64,000 bases of DNA from Mycolicibacterium goodii (GTDB lineage Bacteria; Actinomycetota; Actinomycetes; Mycobacteriales; Mycobacteriaceae), in the NCBI RefSeq assembly GCF_001187505.1, contig NZ_CP012150.1:4774001-4838000 (forward strand), in the 5' to 3' direction. Numbering within the stretch: the stretch's first letter is position 1; each line of letters begins with the position of its first letter. The notes beneath the pieces were generated by a model. The model made no database searches. It worked only from the letters and a program-made list of their open reading frames with translations, and was not told the DNA's origin. Positions 26,609 to 37,911 of the stretch are shown here, one piece after another. The translations under genes and the position numbers were made by a program.

Positions 26609-27553
26609 ATGGCTCAAGCGTCGACGACGCGCATTCTTCGGGTGGTGACGAGTCTGCTGCTGGGCGCGGCCACCGTGCTCGGCCTCGGGACGGCACCAGG
26701 TCACGCCGACCCGTTGGGTTCGATACCGGCTGCTCAGATCGATTTCGGCGGGATGATCCGCACCTACCAGCTGCATCTGCCGCCCGGTGTGGACAAGCCG
26801 ACCGGTCTGGTCGTCAATCTTCACGCGGCCGGCCTGACCGGTGCCGACCAGGCCGCGTTGACGCACTACGATTCGGTCGCTGACGCACACGGTTTCGCCG
26901 TGGTGTATCCCGACGGTATCGACCGCAGTTGGGCCGACGGTCGCGGTGCCTCGGTGCCCGATCGGCAGGGCGTCGACGACGTCGGGTTCATCTCGGCGCT
27001 GGTCGACCGGCTCGTCACCGACTTCGGTATTCCGCGTGGCCGGGTGTTCGCCACCGGACTGTCGGCGGGTGCCTTCATGGCGAACCGGTTGGCGTGTCAG
27101 CGCGCCGATCTGTTCGCGGCCATCGCGCCGGTCGCAGGCACACTCGGCGCCAACGTGGGATGCAGTCCGTCGCAACCGGTTTCGGTTCTGGCGATGTACG
27201 GCACCGCCGATCCGATCGTCCCGTTCGGTGGGGGAGTCATGAACGGACGCGGCGGTACCAGCACGGTGCTCTCGGCCACCCAACTGGTGGATCGCTGGCG
27301 CGGTCTGGACGGATGCTCGAACGATCCTGCGGCGCAGACCCTTCCGGCGGTCGGTGATGGGACGACGACCGAGCAGCTCACCTACGCGCCGTGCGCCGCG
27401 GGGACTGCGGTGGTGTTCATGCGCGTCGACAACGGCGGGCACACCTGGCCCGGCGCCCCGGAGGTGCTGCCGGCCCAACAAGTCGGTCTGGCGATCCGGG
27501 GATTCGACGCGTCGCAGTCGTCGATGCAGTTCTTCGAGGCGCACGCGCGATAG
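26609..27553 (+). CDS. secreted esterase, polyhydroxybutyrate depolymerase/feruloyl-esterase-like
   Basis: A 314-residue exported alpha/beta hydrolase. Residues 1-33 form a signal peptide (cut near GHADP). The catalytic triad is visible: GLSAGAFMANRLAC (nucleophile Ser), GTADPIVPFGG (Asp) and NGGHTWPG (His). The family includes LpqC-like esterases and extracellular PHB depolymerases; the true substrate is unknown. Cysteines (LACQ, NVGCSP, DGCSND, APCA) could form two disulfides. Confidence 0.85.
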   Translation: MAQASTTRILRVVTSLLLGAATVLGLGTAPGHADPLGSIPAAQIDFGGMIRTYQLHLPPGVDKPTGLVVNLHAAGLTGADQAALTHYDSVADAHGFAVVYPDGIDRSWADGRGASVPDRQGVDDVGFISALVDRLVTDFGIPRGRVFATGLSAGAFMANRLACQRADLFAAIAPVAGTLGANVGCSPSQPVSVLAMYGTADPIVPFGGGVMNGRGGTSTVLSATQLVDRWRGLDGCSNDPAAQTLPAVGDGTTTEQLTYAPCAAGTAVVFMRVDNGGHTWPGAPEVLPAQQVGLAIRGFDASQSSMQFFEAHAR

Positions 27554-27561
27554 CCCGGCGG

Positions 27562-28227
27562 CTACTCGACGAACGTCACCGTCTCCTCCAGCGGGGCACG
27601 GCCGGTCCGGATGTACCCCACGGCAGGATCCTCGTAGCCGATCGACATACCGCAGAACAGCATGAGCTCGGGCGGCGGTGAGACGGCGTCGGCCACGGTG
27701 TTCCGCACCTGCGACCACGCCATCTGCGGGCAGCTGTGCAGGCCCTCCGCGCGCAGCAGCAACATGACGGTCTGCAGGTACATGCCGAGATCGGCCCACT
27801 GCGCGGGGCCGAGCCTGCGGTCGATGTAGCAGAACAGGGCGGCGGGGGCGCCGAAGCAGTCCCAGTTGGCGATGGCGGCGCGCTGCCGGGCCTCCCAGTC
27901 GTCACGGGCGATGCCGAGCGCGCTGTACCGCTCCTTGCCGAACGCCGCTCGTCGATCGAGATACGGCGCGGTCATGGTGGCCGGGTACATCTCGTACTCC
28001 CGCTCATCCCACGGAACGCCGGTGGCGACCCGCTCGGTGGCCTTCTTCTTCAGCTCGGCCAGCGCATCGCCGGTGACCACGTAGATGTTCCACGGCTGCG
28101 TGTTCGACCCGGACGGCGCCCACGCGGCGGCGGCGAGCACCCGCTCCAGCACCTCCTTCGGCACGGGACGATCGGTGAAGCCGCGCACCGCTCGGCGGCT
28201 GATGACTGCTTCGTAGACGTCCGACAT
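27562..28227 (-). CDS. nitroreductase-family FMN oxidoreductase
   Basis: A 221-residue nitroreductase. It has the FMN phosphate-binding RRAVRGFTDRPVP at the start, APSGSNTQPWNIYVV and the later GYEDPAVGYIRTGRAPLEE. Members reduce nitro groups, quinones or enones with NAD(P)H. The ATG at 28227 is followed at once by MSDVYEAVISRRAVRGF, the standard family start. Convergent with the esterase gene eight bases away. Confidence 0.9.
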   Translation of the reverse strand: MSDVYEAVISRRAVRGFTDRPVPKEVLERVLAAAAWAPSGSNTQPWNIYVVTGDALAELKKKATERVATGVPWDEREYEMYPATMTAPYLDRRAAFGKERYSALGIARDDWEARQRAAIANWDCFGAPAALFCYIDRRLGPAQWADLGMYLQTVMLLLRAEGLHSCPQMAWSQVRNTVADAVSPPPELMLFCGMSIGYEDPAVGYIRTGRAPLEETVTFVE

Positions 28228-28368
28228 TTTCTGGCCTCCGATTTCTCTTACATATCCAGGGTGACGGTGGCGCGCCGGGAGCGGACCCTCAGAATCTCGT
28301 GGTCCGGCTGGACCCTTGGTTCCGCCGACCCTGGATTCGGTCGACGCGATTCGGACGCGCCTGGACGC

Positions 28369-28402
28369 GACGAGGCCCGCGGGTGTGCCCGCGGGCCTCG
28401 TC
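28369..28402 (-). terminator. katG terminator
   Basis: GACGAGGCCCGCGGG, a TGTG loop and CCCGCGGGCCTCGTC form a perfect 15-bp stem 15 bases after the katG stop on the minus strand. Confidence 0.8.
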
Positions 28403-28416
28403 CGGTGTGTGGTGGA

Positions 28417-30699
<2,283 letters not shown>

Positions 30700-31140
30700 T
30701 CAGGGGCCGTCCGCCGAGCAGTCCCGGCACCGACCCCAATAGATGACCTCGGCTTCGTCGAGCAGAAAGCCATCCAGTGCGTGGTTGTCGTTCGAAGGCG
30801 TCAGGCACGGTGCCTCGCCGACCGCACAGTCGATGTCGGCGATGGAGCCGCATTCCCGGCACACGACGTGGTGATGGTTGTCGCCGACGCGCGCCTCGTA
30901 CCGCGCGGTGGCACCCGACGGCTGGATGCGCCGAACCAGGTTCGCCGCGGTCAGGGCATGCAGGACGTCGTACACCGCCTGTCGGGAAACGGTTGGCAGA
31001 GAATCCCGCACCACCGAGAAGATCGTCTCGGTGTCGGCGTGCGGATTTGCGTGTACCGCTTCCATGACAGCGATCCGTGGGCGGGTGACCCGAAGGTCCG
31101 TCATCCGCAGTTGGGCTTCGAACTCCGCCCGAGTGGGCAT
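30700..31140 (-). CDS. furA: FurA, peroxide/iron-responsive repressor
   Basis: A 146-residue Fur-family repressor. The N-terminal winged helix ends in VSRQAVYDVLHALTAANLV. The metal-binding hinge is DNHHHVVCRECGSIADI (His cluster and CxxC), and a second Cys pair, GRCRDC, sits at the C-terminus. It is upstream of katG with a 39-base gap, the conserved mycobacterial furA-katG unit. The ATG at 31140 gives MPTRAEFEAQLR. There is no strong ribosome site, in keeping with the leaderless furA transcript known in mycobacteria. Confidence 0.93.
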   Translation of the reverse strand: MPTRAEFEAQLRMTDLRVTRPRIAVMEAVHANPHADTETIFSVVRDSLPTVSRQAVYDVLHALTAANLVRRIQPSGATARYEARVGDNHHHVVCRECGSIADIDCAVGEAPCLTPSNDNHALDGFLLDEAEVIYWGRCRDCSADGP

Positions 31141-31147
31141 GCCGCCC

Positions 31148-31176
31148 ACATTGCTCGCCCGATTGGATGCAGTCAA
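31148..31176 (-). promoter_or_regulatory. candidate furA promoter
   Basis: On the minus strand TTGACT (31176-31171) is followed after 17 bases by CAATGT (31153-31148), seven bases before the furA ATG. A good -35 with a weak -10 resembles the known furA promoter region, where FurA binds near the -35. The 332 bases up to the thrE start also hold a run of seven T at 31334-31340 and no gene. Confidence 0.45.
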
Positions 31177-31472
31177 GTCTTTCTTGGATTCCGGTTCCGG
31201 GAGCGCTTCTCGATGTTGCGGGTGTCGGCGCAGTACTGATTCGCGCTCGGCAAAGTTCGGCCGAGCGCTTCGACGCGCAGTCATGTCGCGGCGGTTACCC
31301 CGATGCGGCCTGCGCTATACCTTCGACAACAAGATTTTTTTGCAGTGTTGGTTTGCAACGCTTTTCGCGGCATCGCGCGAGCCCCGGCGGCGGTGTCTGC
31401 GGCGGGGTCTGCCATTGAGTGGTGGGTGTCGATCGATCGGTTTCCAGCGCTGCCTCAGTATCGTGCTTGGCG

Positions 31473-33056
31473 ATGGCGCAAGAAGGATCGGAAGGGGCGG
31501 CGCGCCTGCGCCGCGGGCTGCGGCGGGTGGCGATGCGCGGGCACCGCGACCCGGCTCCCGTCGCGGGGCAACGCAGCCGGAGCTCGGGCGGGATGGGGGA
31601 TGTACACACCCGCAAGGTGCTGGATCTCGTCATCCGCCTGGCCGAGGTCATGTTGTCGTCGGGCTCGGGTACGGCCGACGTGGTGGCGACCGCACAGGAT
31701 GTGGCACAGGCCTACCGGCTCACCGACTGCGTCGTCGACATCACGTTCACCACGATCATCGTCTCCGCGCTGCCCACGGCGGACAGTCCACCGGTGACGA
31801 TCATGCGCGCCGTGCGGACGCGGTCGACCGACTACACGCGCCTGGCCGAACTCGACGCGTTGATCCGCGACATCACTTCGGGTGGTGTGTCCGTCGATCA
31901 GGCGCACGCGGCCATGGACGTGGTGACCGAGCGGCCGCACCCGTATCCGCGTTGGCTGGCCACCGCCGGGTGGGCGGGGTTCGCGTTCGGCATTGCGATG
32001 CTGCTCGGTGGCAGTTGGTTGACGTGTCTGGTGGCCGCGTTCACCTCGGCCGCGATCGACCGGACCGGCCGGGTGCTCAACCGGATCGGCACCCCGTTCT
32101 TCTTCCAGAACGTGGTGGGCGCGTCGATCGCCACACTGGTCGCGGTCGCCGCCTATCTGGTGACCGGGCAGGGCCTGACCGCGCTCGTCGCCACCGGCAT
32201 CGTCATGTTGCTGTCCGGCCTGACCCTGGTCGGTTCGGTGCAGGACGCGATCACCGGTCACATGATCACCGCGGGGGCCCGGCTCAGCGAGGCGCTGTTC
32301 ATGACCGCGGGCATCGTCGTCGGCGTCCTCGCCGGACTGCAGGTCGCCACCGTCGCCGGGGTGAAGATCGAGTTGAACATCGACGCGACGCAGGGTTTCG
32401 TGACGCCGTATCGACCGGGTCCGATCGTGGTCGCGGTGATCGGCGCGGCGCTGGCCAGCGTGTGTCTGACCATCGCGAGCTACGCGCCATGGCGCTCGCT
32501 GCTCCCGGCCGGGCTGGCGGCTGGCTTCGCCGAGGTGGTGCTCGTCGGACTGGGCTGGGCGGGTTTCGGGCAGGTCGTCGCCACCGGTGTGGCCGCGGTC
32601 GGGGTGGGTCTCTTCGCGACGCTGCTGTCGATCCGCCGTCAGGCGCCCGCCCTGGTGACATCCACCGCGGGGATCACCCCGATGCTTCCCGGTATGGCGG
32701 TGTTCCGCGCGGTGTACTTCTTCGCGGTCGAGGATCGGTTCAACGACGGTCTGGCCCAACTGCTGGCCGCGGGCGCCACGGCGCTGGCGCTAGGGGCGGG
32801 CGTGGTGCTGGGTGAGTTCCTCGGGTCGCCGCTGCGCTACCGCGCCGGGCGGGTGGGCGACTTCTTCCGGATCGAGGGACCACCTGGGCTGCGTCGTGCC
32901 GTGGGCCGCGTCGTGCGGCTGCGCCCTGCCGAGGACGCGCCGACCACCGGCCCGATGCGAAGGCCCATCCAGAGCGTCGCCCTCGAGCCGGAACCGCCGC
33001 AGAGTGGCGACCCCGACGATACCGAGGACCCGGCGCATCACGAGGGCGACGGCTGA
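31473..33056 (+). CDS. thrE: ThrE-like threonine/serine exporter
   Basis: A 527-residue inner-membrane exporter of the ThrE family. The N-terminal cytosolic domain (residues about 40-165, VLDLVIRLAEVMLSSGSGTADV) is followed by roughly ten helices. The typical GIAMLLGG, PFFFQNVVGASIAT and TSTAGITPMLPGMAVFRA segments are present. The last 60 residues are a charged Pro/Asp/Glu-rich tail. ATG at 31473 is preferred over a GTG at 31419 because both lack a strong ribosome site and similarity begins later. Neighbour genes give no clue to its control. Confidence 0.85.
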   Translation: MAQEGSEGAARLRRGLRRVAMRGHRDPAPVAGQRSRSSGGMGDVHTRKVLDLVIRLAEVMLSSGSGTADVVATAQDVAQAYRLTDCVVDITFTTIIVSALPTADSPPVTIMRAVRTRSTDYTRLAELDALIRDITSGGVSVDQAHAAMDVVTERPHPYPRWLATAGWAGFAFGIAMLLGGSWLTCLVAAFTSAAIDRTGRVLNRIGTPFFFQNVVGASIATLVAVAAYLVTGQGLTALVATGIVMLLSGLTLVGSVQDAITGHMITAGARLSEALFMTAGIVVGVLAGLQVATVAGVKIELNIDATQGFVTPYRPGPIVVAVIGAALASVCLTIASYAPWRSLLPAGLAAGFAEVVLVGLGWAGFGQVVATGVAAVGVGLFATLLSIRRQAPALVTSTAGITPMLPGMAVFRAVYFFAVEDRFNDGLAQLLAAGATALALGAGVVLGEFLGSPLRYRAGRVGDFFRIEGPPGLRRAVGRVVRLRPAEDAPTTGPMRRPIQSVALEPEPPQSGDPDDTEDPAHHEGDG

Positions 33057-33234
33057 GGGCTGCGACCTTTTCACCCACCGCGGATGAAAATTCGCCCGTC
33101 GACGGTCCGCTGACGCTGGTTCGTTCGAAATGCGTTGCAACACAGCATTGATCACGGCAGTTCCGGGCAGCGGCGGAGCGTCGCCCGCCGCGGTGGGCCT
33201 GCGCACGCCCACGCGACGCCGCGACAGGCGCACC

Positions 33235-33240
33235 TATGGT
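33235..33240 (+). promoter_or_regulatory. TATGGT -10 element, leaderless methyltransferase gene
   Basis: TATGGT, six bases, then GTG at 33247 with no ribosome site; consistent with a leaderless start. Confidence 0.5.
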
Positions 33241-33246
33241 GTTGGC

Positions 33247-33903
33247 GTGGACTGGCACACCTGGCATGCGGACTACGACCGGCCCGATTCGGCATTGTCG
33301 CGGCGGCTGAGCGCCGTGCAGAAGATCATCAAAGATGCGTTGAATGAGGCTCCGCCCGGCCCGCTGCGCATCCTCAGCCTGTGCGCGGGGCAGGGTCGTG
33401 ACCTGATACCGGTGCTCGCCGAGCATCCCCGCCGCGACGATGTCCGTGCGCGCCTGGTCGAACTGGACCCGCGCAACACCGCCGTCGCCGCCGCGGCCGC
33501 GCAGGCCGCGGGCCTGGCCGATGTGGTGGTGGTGACCGGCGATGCCGCCCTGACCGACCATTACTCGGATCTGGTGCCCGCGCACATCGTGCTGGCCTGC
33601 GGAATCTTCGGCAACATCACCGACGCCGACGTCGAACGCACCATCGGCGTCCTCGACCAGTTCACCGCCACCGGTGGGGTGGTGGTCTGGACCCGGCATC
33701 GGGAGGCGCCGGATCTGGTGCCGCAGATCGGTGCGTGGTTCTGCGACAACGGGTTCGACCAGATCTGGGTGTCCGAACCCGGCGTCGGATTCGGCGTCGG
33801 GGCGCACCGGTTCACCGGGGCTCCACGCCCCCTGGTCACCGGCGCGCAACTGTTCACGTTCGTCGGCTCGGAGGTGTTGCGCGGCCGCGCCGTCGCCAAC
33901 TGA
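33247..33903 (+). CDS. class I SAM-dependent methyltransferase-like protein
   Basis: A 218-residue Rossmann-fold protein. Motif I is RILSLCAGQGRDLIPVL, the adenosine-ribose Asp/Glu is in RLVELDPRN, and motif IV-like VLACGIFGNITDADVERT follows. The target is unknown. Start at the GTG at 33247 (VDWHTWHADYDRP) because the upstream in-frame stretch is Arg-rich without family character and a promoter-like hexamer lies six bases before. Confidence 0.75.
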   Translation: MDWHTWHADYDRPDSALSRRLSAVQKIIKDALNEAPPGPLRILSLCAGQGRDLIPVLAEHPRRDDVRARLVELDPRNTAVAAAAAQAAGLADVVVVTGDAALTDHYSDLVPAHIVLACGIFGNITDADVERTIGVLDQFTATGGVVVWTRHREAPDLVPQIGAWFCDNGFDQIWVSEPGVGFGVGAHRFTGAPRPLVTGAQLFTFVGSEVLRGRAVAN

Positions 33904-33968
33904 CGCCGCGTTCCCGCGACACGACGGGGCGTTCGTCGACGCCGACCACGCACTGACTTCGAGCAGGC

Positions 33969-33974
33969 TAGCCT
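33969..33974 (+). promoter_or_regulatory. TAGCCT -10 element of the NADH dehydrogenase gene
   Basis: TAGCCT is seven bases before the ATG at 33982 and there is no ribosome site; probable leaderless transcript. Confidence 0.5.
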
Positions 33975-33981
33975 CGTAGCG

Positions 33982-35355
33982 ATGAACAACAACGGTCGCT
34001 TGAAGGTGCTGATCATCGGCGGAGGATTCGGCGGTCTGTTCTGCGCTCGGCGGTTGGGTCGTCTCGACGTCGACGTGACCCTGATCGACCGCGCCGCAGG
34101 GCACCTGTTCCAGCCGCTGCTGTATCAGTGCGCCACCGGGACGTTGAGCATCGGCCACATCAGCCGGCCGCTGCGTGAGGAGCTCGCGAGGTTCAGCAAC
34201 GTCAAACCACTTCTGGGAGAAGCGGTTCGGGTCGATCCGGACCGGCGCCAGGTGGATTGCCTGCGACCGGACGAGACCACGTTCACGCTGGATTACGACG
34301 TGCTCGTGATCGCCGCGGGTATGCGACAGTCGTACATGGGCAACGAGCGCTTCGCCGAGTGGGCACCCGGTATGAAGACCCTCGACGACGCGCTGAGCAT
34401 CCGGCAGCGGGTGTTCACCGCGTTCGAGATCGCCGAGACCCTGCCGCCGGGACCCGAACGTGACGCGTGGCTGACCTTCGCCGTGGCGGGGGGCGGTCCC
34501 ACCGGTGTGGAGTTGGCCGGGCAGATCAGGGAGATGGCGACCAGGACCCTGGCGAACGAGTTCCACAGCATTGAACCCGAAGAGGCCCGGGTGCTGCTGT
34601 TCGACGGCGGCGAGCGCGTGTTGAAGAGTTTCGCGCCGGACCTCGCCGAACGCGCGGCCGAATCGCTGAGCGCGCTCGGCGTCGAACTGAGGATGGGCGT
34701 GCACGTCACCGATGTGCGCCGTGACGGCGTGACCGTCACCCCCAAGAACGGCGACCCGGCCGAGGAGTACGCGACCCGCACCGTGCTGTGGACCGCGGGC
34801 GTCGAGGCCGTGCCGTTCGCGCGGCACGTCGCCGAGGTGCTCGGGGCGACGACCGACCGCGCCGGCCGCATCGAGGTCGAACCGGACCTCACCGTCCCCG
34901 GGCATCCGGAGGTCTTCGTCGTCGGTGACCTCGTCGGCAGAGACAAGCTGCCCGGGGTCGCCGAGAACGCCATGCAAGGTGGTCTGCACGTCGCCCGGTG
35001 CATCCGGCGCGACCTCGCCGGGAAGCCGAGGCGACCGTACCGTTACCACGACCTCGGTTCGGCGGCCTACATCCGCCGCGGCGACGCACTGCTGCAGGTT
35101 CACCGGGTGCGCATCTCCGGGTTCATGGGATGGCTCGCGTGGGGGTTCATCCACATCGCGTTCCTGACCGGTGTGCGCAACCGCGTCAGCACCGTCATCA
35201 CCTGGATGGCGACGATCGCCCGTGCGAGCCGCTACCACCGCGCCTTCATGCTCGGCGATCCCACCAAACTCGAACAGGAGCGCTACACGTGGTCGCGGTG
35301 GGATCAGGAGTCACCGCGGCCGGAATCGTGGCCGCCGCCGAGCGTCGAGACCTGA
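33982..35355 (+). CDS. type II NADH dehydrogenase-like flavoprotein
   Basis: A 457-residue FAD enzyme of the NDH-2 family, which moves electrons from NADH to quinone without pumping protons. The FAD motif is VLIIGGGFGGLFCARRL, the NADH-binding motif is FAVAGGGPTGVELAGQI, and the FAD/quinone part is VFVVGDLVGR and GVAENAMQGG. A C-terminal amphipathic region (ISGFMGWLAWGFIHIAFL) should attach it to the membrane. Mycobacterial NDH-2 proteins are about this length; I cannot tell whether this is the main Ndh or a paralogue. Confidence 0.88.
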   Translation: MNNNGRLKVLIIGGGFGGLFCARRLGRLDVDVTLIDRAAGHLFQPLLYQCATGTLSIGHISRPLREELARFSNVKPLLGEAVRVDPDRRQVDCLRPDETTFTLDYDVLVIAAGMRQSYMGNERFAEWAPGMKTLDDALSIRQRVFTAFEIAETLPPGPERDAWLTFAVAGGGPTGVELAGQIREMATRTLANEFHSIEPEEARVLLFDGGERVLKSFAPDLAERAAESLSALGVELRMGVHVTDVRRDGVTVTPKNGDPAEEYATRTVLWTAGVEAVPFARHVAEVLGATTDRAGRIEVEPDLTVPGHPEVFVVGDLVGRDKLPGVAENAMQGGLHVARCIRRDLAGKPRRPYRYHDLGSAAYIRRGDALLQVHRVRISGFMGWLAWGFIHIAFLTGVRNRVSTVITWMATIARASRYHRAFMLGDPTKLEQERYTWSRWDQESPRPESWPPPSVET

Positions 35356-35376
35356 GCGGATCCCGACCGGATCCGC
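35356..35376 (+). terminator. 8-bp stem-loop after the NADH dehydrogenase gene
   Basis: GCGGATCC, five-base loop, GGATCCGC begins immediately after the stop codon at 35355. Short but perfect; probable terminator. Confidence 0.5.
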
Positions 35377-35443
35377 CTGCGGTGGTGAATCCCATTCTGT
35401 CGCAGGGGCATCCGCAGCCACGGGCCGCGCCAGGCGCGCTGCG

Positions 35444-35809
35444 TCAGCCCTGGCCCGAACGCCACTTGTCGAGCATGCGGCGGTCACGCTTGGTGGGCCG
35501 CCCGGCTCCGCGGTCGCGGACCGCCACCGGTATCGCGGCCACCGGCGGTGGCGGGGGTGTGCGGTCGAGATAACAGGTGACCGCGTCGGCGGCACCGACC
35601 CGCTTCTGGATCACCCGCACGACCTCGACGATTCGGGTGCGTTCACCGAGTTTGGCGCGTACCTCGTCGCCGGGAACCACGCTCGTCGACGGTTTCGCCA
35701 CGCGGTCGTTGACGCGCACGTGGCCACCGCGGCACGCCGCCGCTGCATCGGGCCGTGTCTTGGCCAGCCGCACCGACCACAACCACCGGTCAATGCGTGT
35801 GGATTCCAT
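35444..35809 (-). CDS. S4-domain RNA-binding protein (Hsp15/HslR-like)
   Basis: A 121-residue basic protein with an N-terminal S4 domain: RIDRWLWSVRLAKTRPDAAAACRGGHVRVNDRVAKPS. The E. coli relative Hsp15 binds stalled 50S subunits carrying nascent chains. The C-terminal 40 residues are Pro-rich then strongly basic (RPTKRDRRMLDKWRSGQ). The small exported-protein gene lies upstream on the same strand, 21 bases away. Confidence 0.88.
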   Translation of the reverse strand: MESTRIDRWLWSVRLAKTRPDAAAACRGGHVRVNDRVAKPSTSVVPGDEVRAKLGERTRIVEVVRVIQKRVGAADAVTCYLDRTPPPPPVAAIPVAVRDRGAGRPTKRDRRMLDKWRSGQG

Positions 35810-35830
35810 GGCGTCGGTACCCGCTGACGG

Positions 35831-36073
35831 TCAGGTGAAGGGGAGGAAGTCTCCGTTGATCCACACGCCCCAGTGGCCGCCCGCGGGCAGCTGTGCCCAC
35901 ACCATCGGCTGCCCGTGCCAGGTTTCGGCCGGCTTCTTCGGCGCGTTCGGCGGCACCGGGGGTCCGGGTGGCGGCGGCACCGGATCGGCGCTCGCGGTGG
36001 CCAGGCCCATTGCTCCTCCGAGGACCACGCCTGCGGCTGCGACGCCGGCCAAAGCCGCCCTGATCAAGATCAT
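35831..36073 (-). CDS. small exported protein
   Basis: An 80-residue exported peptide: signal sequence at residues 1-29 (ALAGVAAAGVVLGGAMGLATASADP), a short Pro-rich stretch, then a Trp-rich mature end (WHGQPMVWAQLPAGGHWGVWINGDF). The ATG at 36073 has GAGGTGA eight bases upstream; a GTG ten codons earlier has no such site. Function unknown. Confidence 0.75.
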   Translation of the reverse strand: MILIRAALAGVAAAGVVLGGAMGLATASADPVPPPPGPPVPPNAPKKPAETWHGQPMVWAQLPAGGHWGVWINGDFLPFT

Positions 36074-36209
36074 GTATGTCACCTCGGTGTTCGGGTCGGA
36101 CACGTTTCCCCCAAAGCTTAGCCAATCGAAACGATCGATGCCCGACCGGTGTTGACACAGGACGCACGTCCGTTGAGCCGGTCACGTGAACGCGGTCAGC
36201 CGAACCCCT

Positions 36210-36905
36210 TCAGTTGAAACCCGCGTCGGCGAGCAGCCGCGCCAGCTCGTGCAGGTCGCCTGCGGAGACGTCCGCCTTGCGGTCGGACCGTTTCGGGGTG
36301 GCCGGTCCGTGCTCCAGGGGACGGTCGATGAAGGCGGTGCGCAGCCCGCCGGCGCGGGCGCCCGCGAGATCGGACGGGTGCGCGGCGACCAGCATCACTT
36401 CCGAGGGGTCGACGTCGAGAAGGTGTGCCGCGGTCAGGTACGTCTGGGGTGCGGGTTTGTAGGCGTGCGCCAGTTCGGCCGAGAGTATGCAGTCGAACCG
36501 CAGGTCGCCGTGGCGGGCGAGGTCGACGACCAGCCTCACGTGCCCGTTGGACAACGGTGCGGTGAGGAAATCACTGCGCAACAGTTCGAGGCCATCCCGG
36601 ACATCCGGCCACGGGTCGAGCCGGTGCCACGCCTGCACAAGAGAGTTCAACTGATCCGGCGGTAACGCAATCTCCCGCTCGCTGAGCACATCCTGAAGCG
36701 TCGCCAGGTGAAGCTCGTCGAAGTTGCCCCATGGCCGCAGACCGTCGTTGACCTCGTCGAGGATCGGGCGATACCGGGCCCGCCACGCGTCGGCGAGTTC
36801 CTCCGGGTCGCCCGCCGTACCGGCGGACCGGAATGCGTCGGCGACACCCGAGCGCCAGTCCACGAGGGTCCCGAAGACGTCGAAAACCAGTGCGCGTAGA
36901 GCCAT
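36210..36905 (-). CDS. HAD-superfamily hydrolase, haloacid dehalogenase type II-like
   Basis: A 231-residue HAD hydrolase. Motif I is LVFDVFGTLVDWR (nucleophile Asp), motif II is TAPLSNGH, motif III Lys is in AHAYKPAPQTY, and motif IV is VMLVAAHPSDLAGA. The wording fits L-2-haloacid dehalogenase-like proteins. The ATG at 36905 is preceded by a TACCGT hexamer at leaderless distance. Confidence 0.88.
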   Translation of the reverse strand: MALRALVFDVFGTLVDWRSGVADAFRSAGTAGDPEELADAWRARYRPILDEVNDGLRPWGNFDELHLATLQDVLSEREIALPPDQLNSLVQAWHRLDPWPDVRDGLELLRSDFLTAPLSNGHVRLVVDLARHGDLRFDCILSAELAHAYKPAPQTYLTAAHLLDVDPSEVMLVAAHPSDLAGARAGGLRTAFIDRPLEHGPATPKRSDRKADVSAGDLHELARLLADAGFN

Positions 36906-36911
36906 GAATCG

Positions 36912-36917
36912 ACGGTA
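36912..36917 (-). promoter_or_regulatory. TACCGT -10 element of the HAD hydrolase gene
   Basis: On the minus strand TACCGT, six bases, then ATG at 36905; probable leaderless start. Confidence 0.45.
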
Positions 36918-37016
36918 CTCTCCGGCTTGTGGTTGCCGGCTCTGACGAACCAGGTCGATGAGTTTCGTCGCGTCCCAGGGTCTACAGCGTGTCGGGCAAT
37001 CAACCAGGAGGAACGC

Positions 37017-37664
37017 GTGGCCCAGCTGCTGAAGGTGCAGAACTTCAACGTGTCGCAGGACGGTTTCGGCGCCGCCGACAACCAGTGCTTCGAACGCCCA
37101 TTCGGTGACGTCGATCCGGGCATGATGTTTGCGTGGGCCGGGGCCACCGCGAGCTGGCCGAACCGCACCGACCCAGGCGGCAACCGCGGCCTCGATGACT
37201 ACTTCACGCGCGACTTCGCGAACAACATCGGCGCGGAAATCATGGGACGCAACAAGTTCAGCCCGTATCGAGGCCCGTGGGAAGAACACGATTGGCAGGG
37301 CTGGTGGGGCGACGAGCCGCCCTTCCATACCCCGGTTTTCGTCCTGACCCATCATCCGCGACTGTCGTTCACGTTGTCGGACACGACGTTTCATTTCATC
37401 GACGCCGATCCACACACCGCGCTGCACCTGGCGCGGGAGGCGGCGCAGGGCAAAGACGTCCGACTCGGTGGCGGCGCGACCACGGTTCGTGAGTTCCTCG
37501 ACGCCGATTTGATCGACACGCTCCACGTCGCGGTGTCGCCGACGGTCACCATCGGATCCGGGTCGCGGCTCTGGGAATCACCCGAGGAGTTGCTCGACCG
37601 GTACCACCTCGAGGTGGTGCCGAGTTCCAGCGGCGTCCTGCACCACCTGTTCTGGCGTCGCTGA
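37017..37664 (+). CDS. dihydrofolate-reductase-fold protein (RibD C-terminal family)
   Basis: A 215-residue protein of the DHFR/RibD C-terminal family. Features are an N-terminal strand (LLKVQNFNVSQDGFGA), NIGAEIMGRNKFSP, PVFVLTHHPR, and the NADPH-binding-like VRLGGGATTVREFLDADLIDTLHV. Such proteins are NADPH reductases of unknown substrate. The GTG at 37017 is decided by AGGAGG at 37006-37011. Confidence 0.88.
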   Translation: MAQLLKVQNFNVSQDGFGAADNQCFERPFGDVDPGMMFAWAGATASWPNRTDPGGNRGLDDYFTRDFANNIGAEIMGRNKFSPYRGPWEEHDWQGWWGDEPPFHTPVFVLTHHPRLSFTLSDTTFHFIDADPHTALHLAREAAQGKDVRLGGGATTVREFLDADLIDTLHVAVSPTVTIGSGSRLWESPEELLDRYHLEVVPSSSGVLHHLFWRR

Positions 37665-37671
37665 GAAGTGG

Positions 37672-37830
37672 TCAGTCCTCGTCGTCGGACTCGACGAGTT
37701 CAGGAGTCACCTCGCGGGTGGCCATGCCTCCTTCGCGGCCGTGATCGGTGGGTCCCGGCGGGGGATTGTCGGCGGGGTCGGTCTTCCCGCCGTTGCCCTT
37801 TGCCGCCTTGTCTGTCGAATCCTTCGCCAT
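37672..37830 (-). CDS. small hydrophilic protein, 52 residues
   Basis: A short gene on the minus strand. It starts MAKDSTDKAAKGNGGK and ends in the acidic VESDDED; the middle is Asp/Pro/Gly-rich (DPADNPPPGPTDHG). It is basic at one end and acidic at the other and is likely disordered. A good ribosome site, AGAAGGAG, lies nine bases before the ATG at 37830. No family recognised. Confidence 0.6.
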   Translation of the reverse strand: MAKDSTDKAAKGNGGKTDPADNPPPGPTDHGREGGMATREVTPELVESDDED

Positions 37831-37911
37831 GACCGCCACTCCTTCTCGCACCGATGTCGACCGTGCGAACCGCAGAATAGCCTCTGCGGTGCTCGAGCAA
37901 ACGCGATCGCA

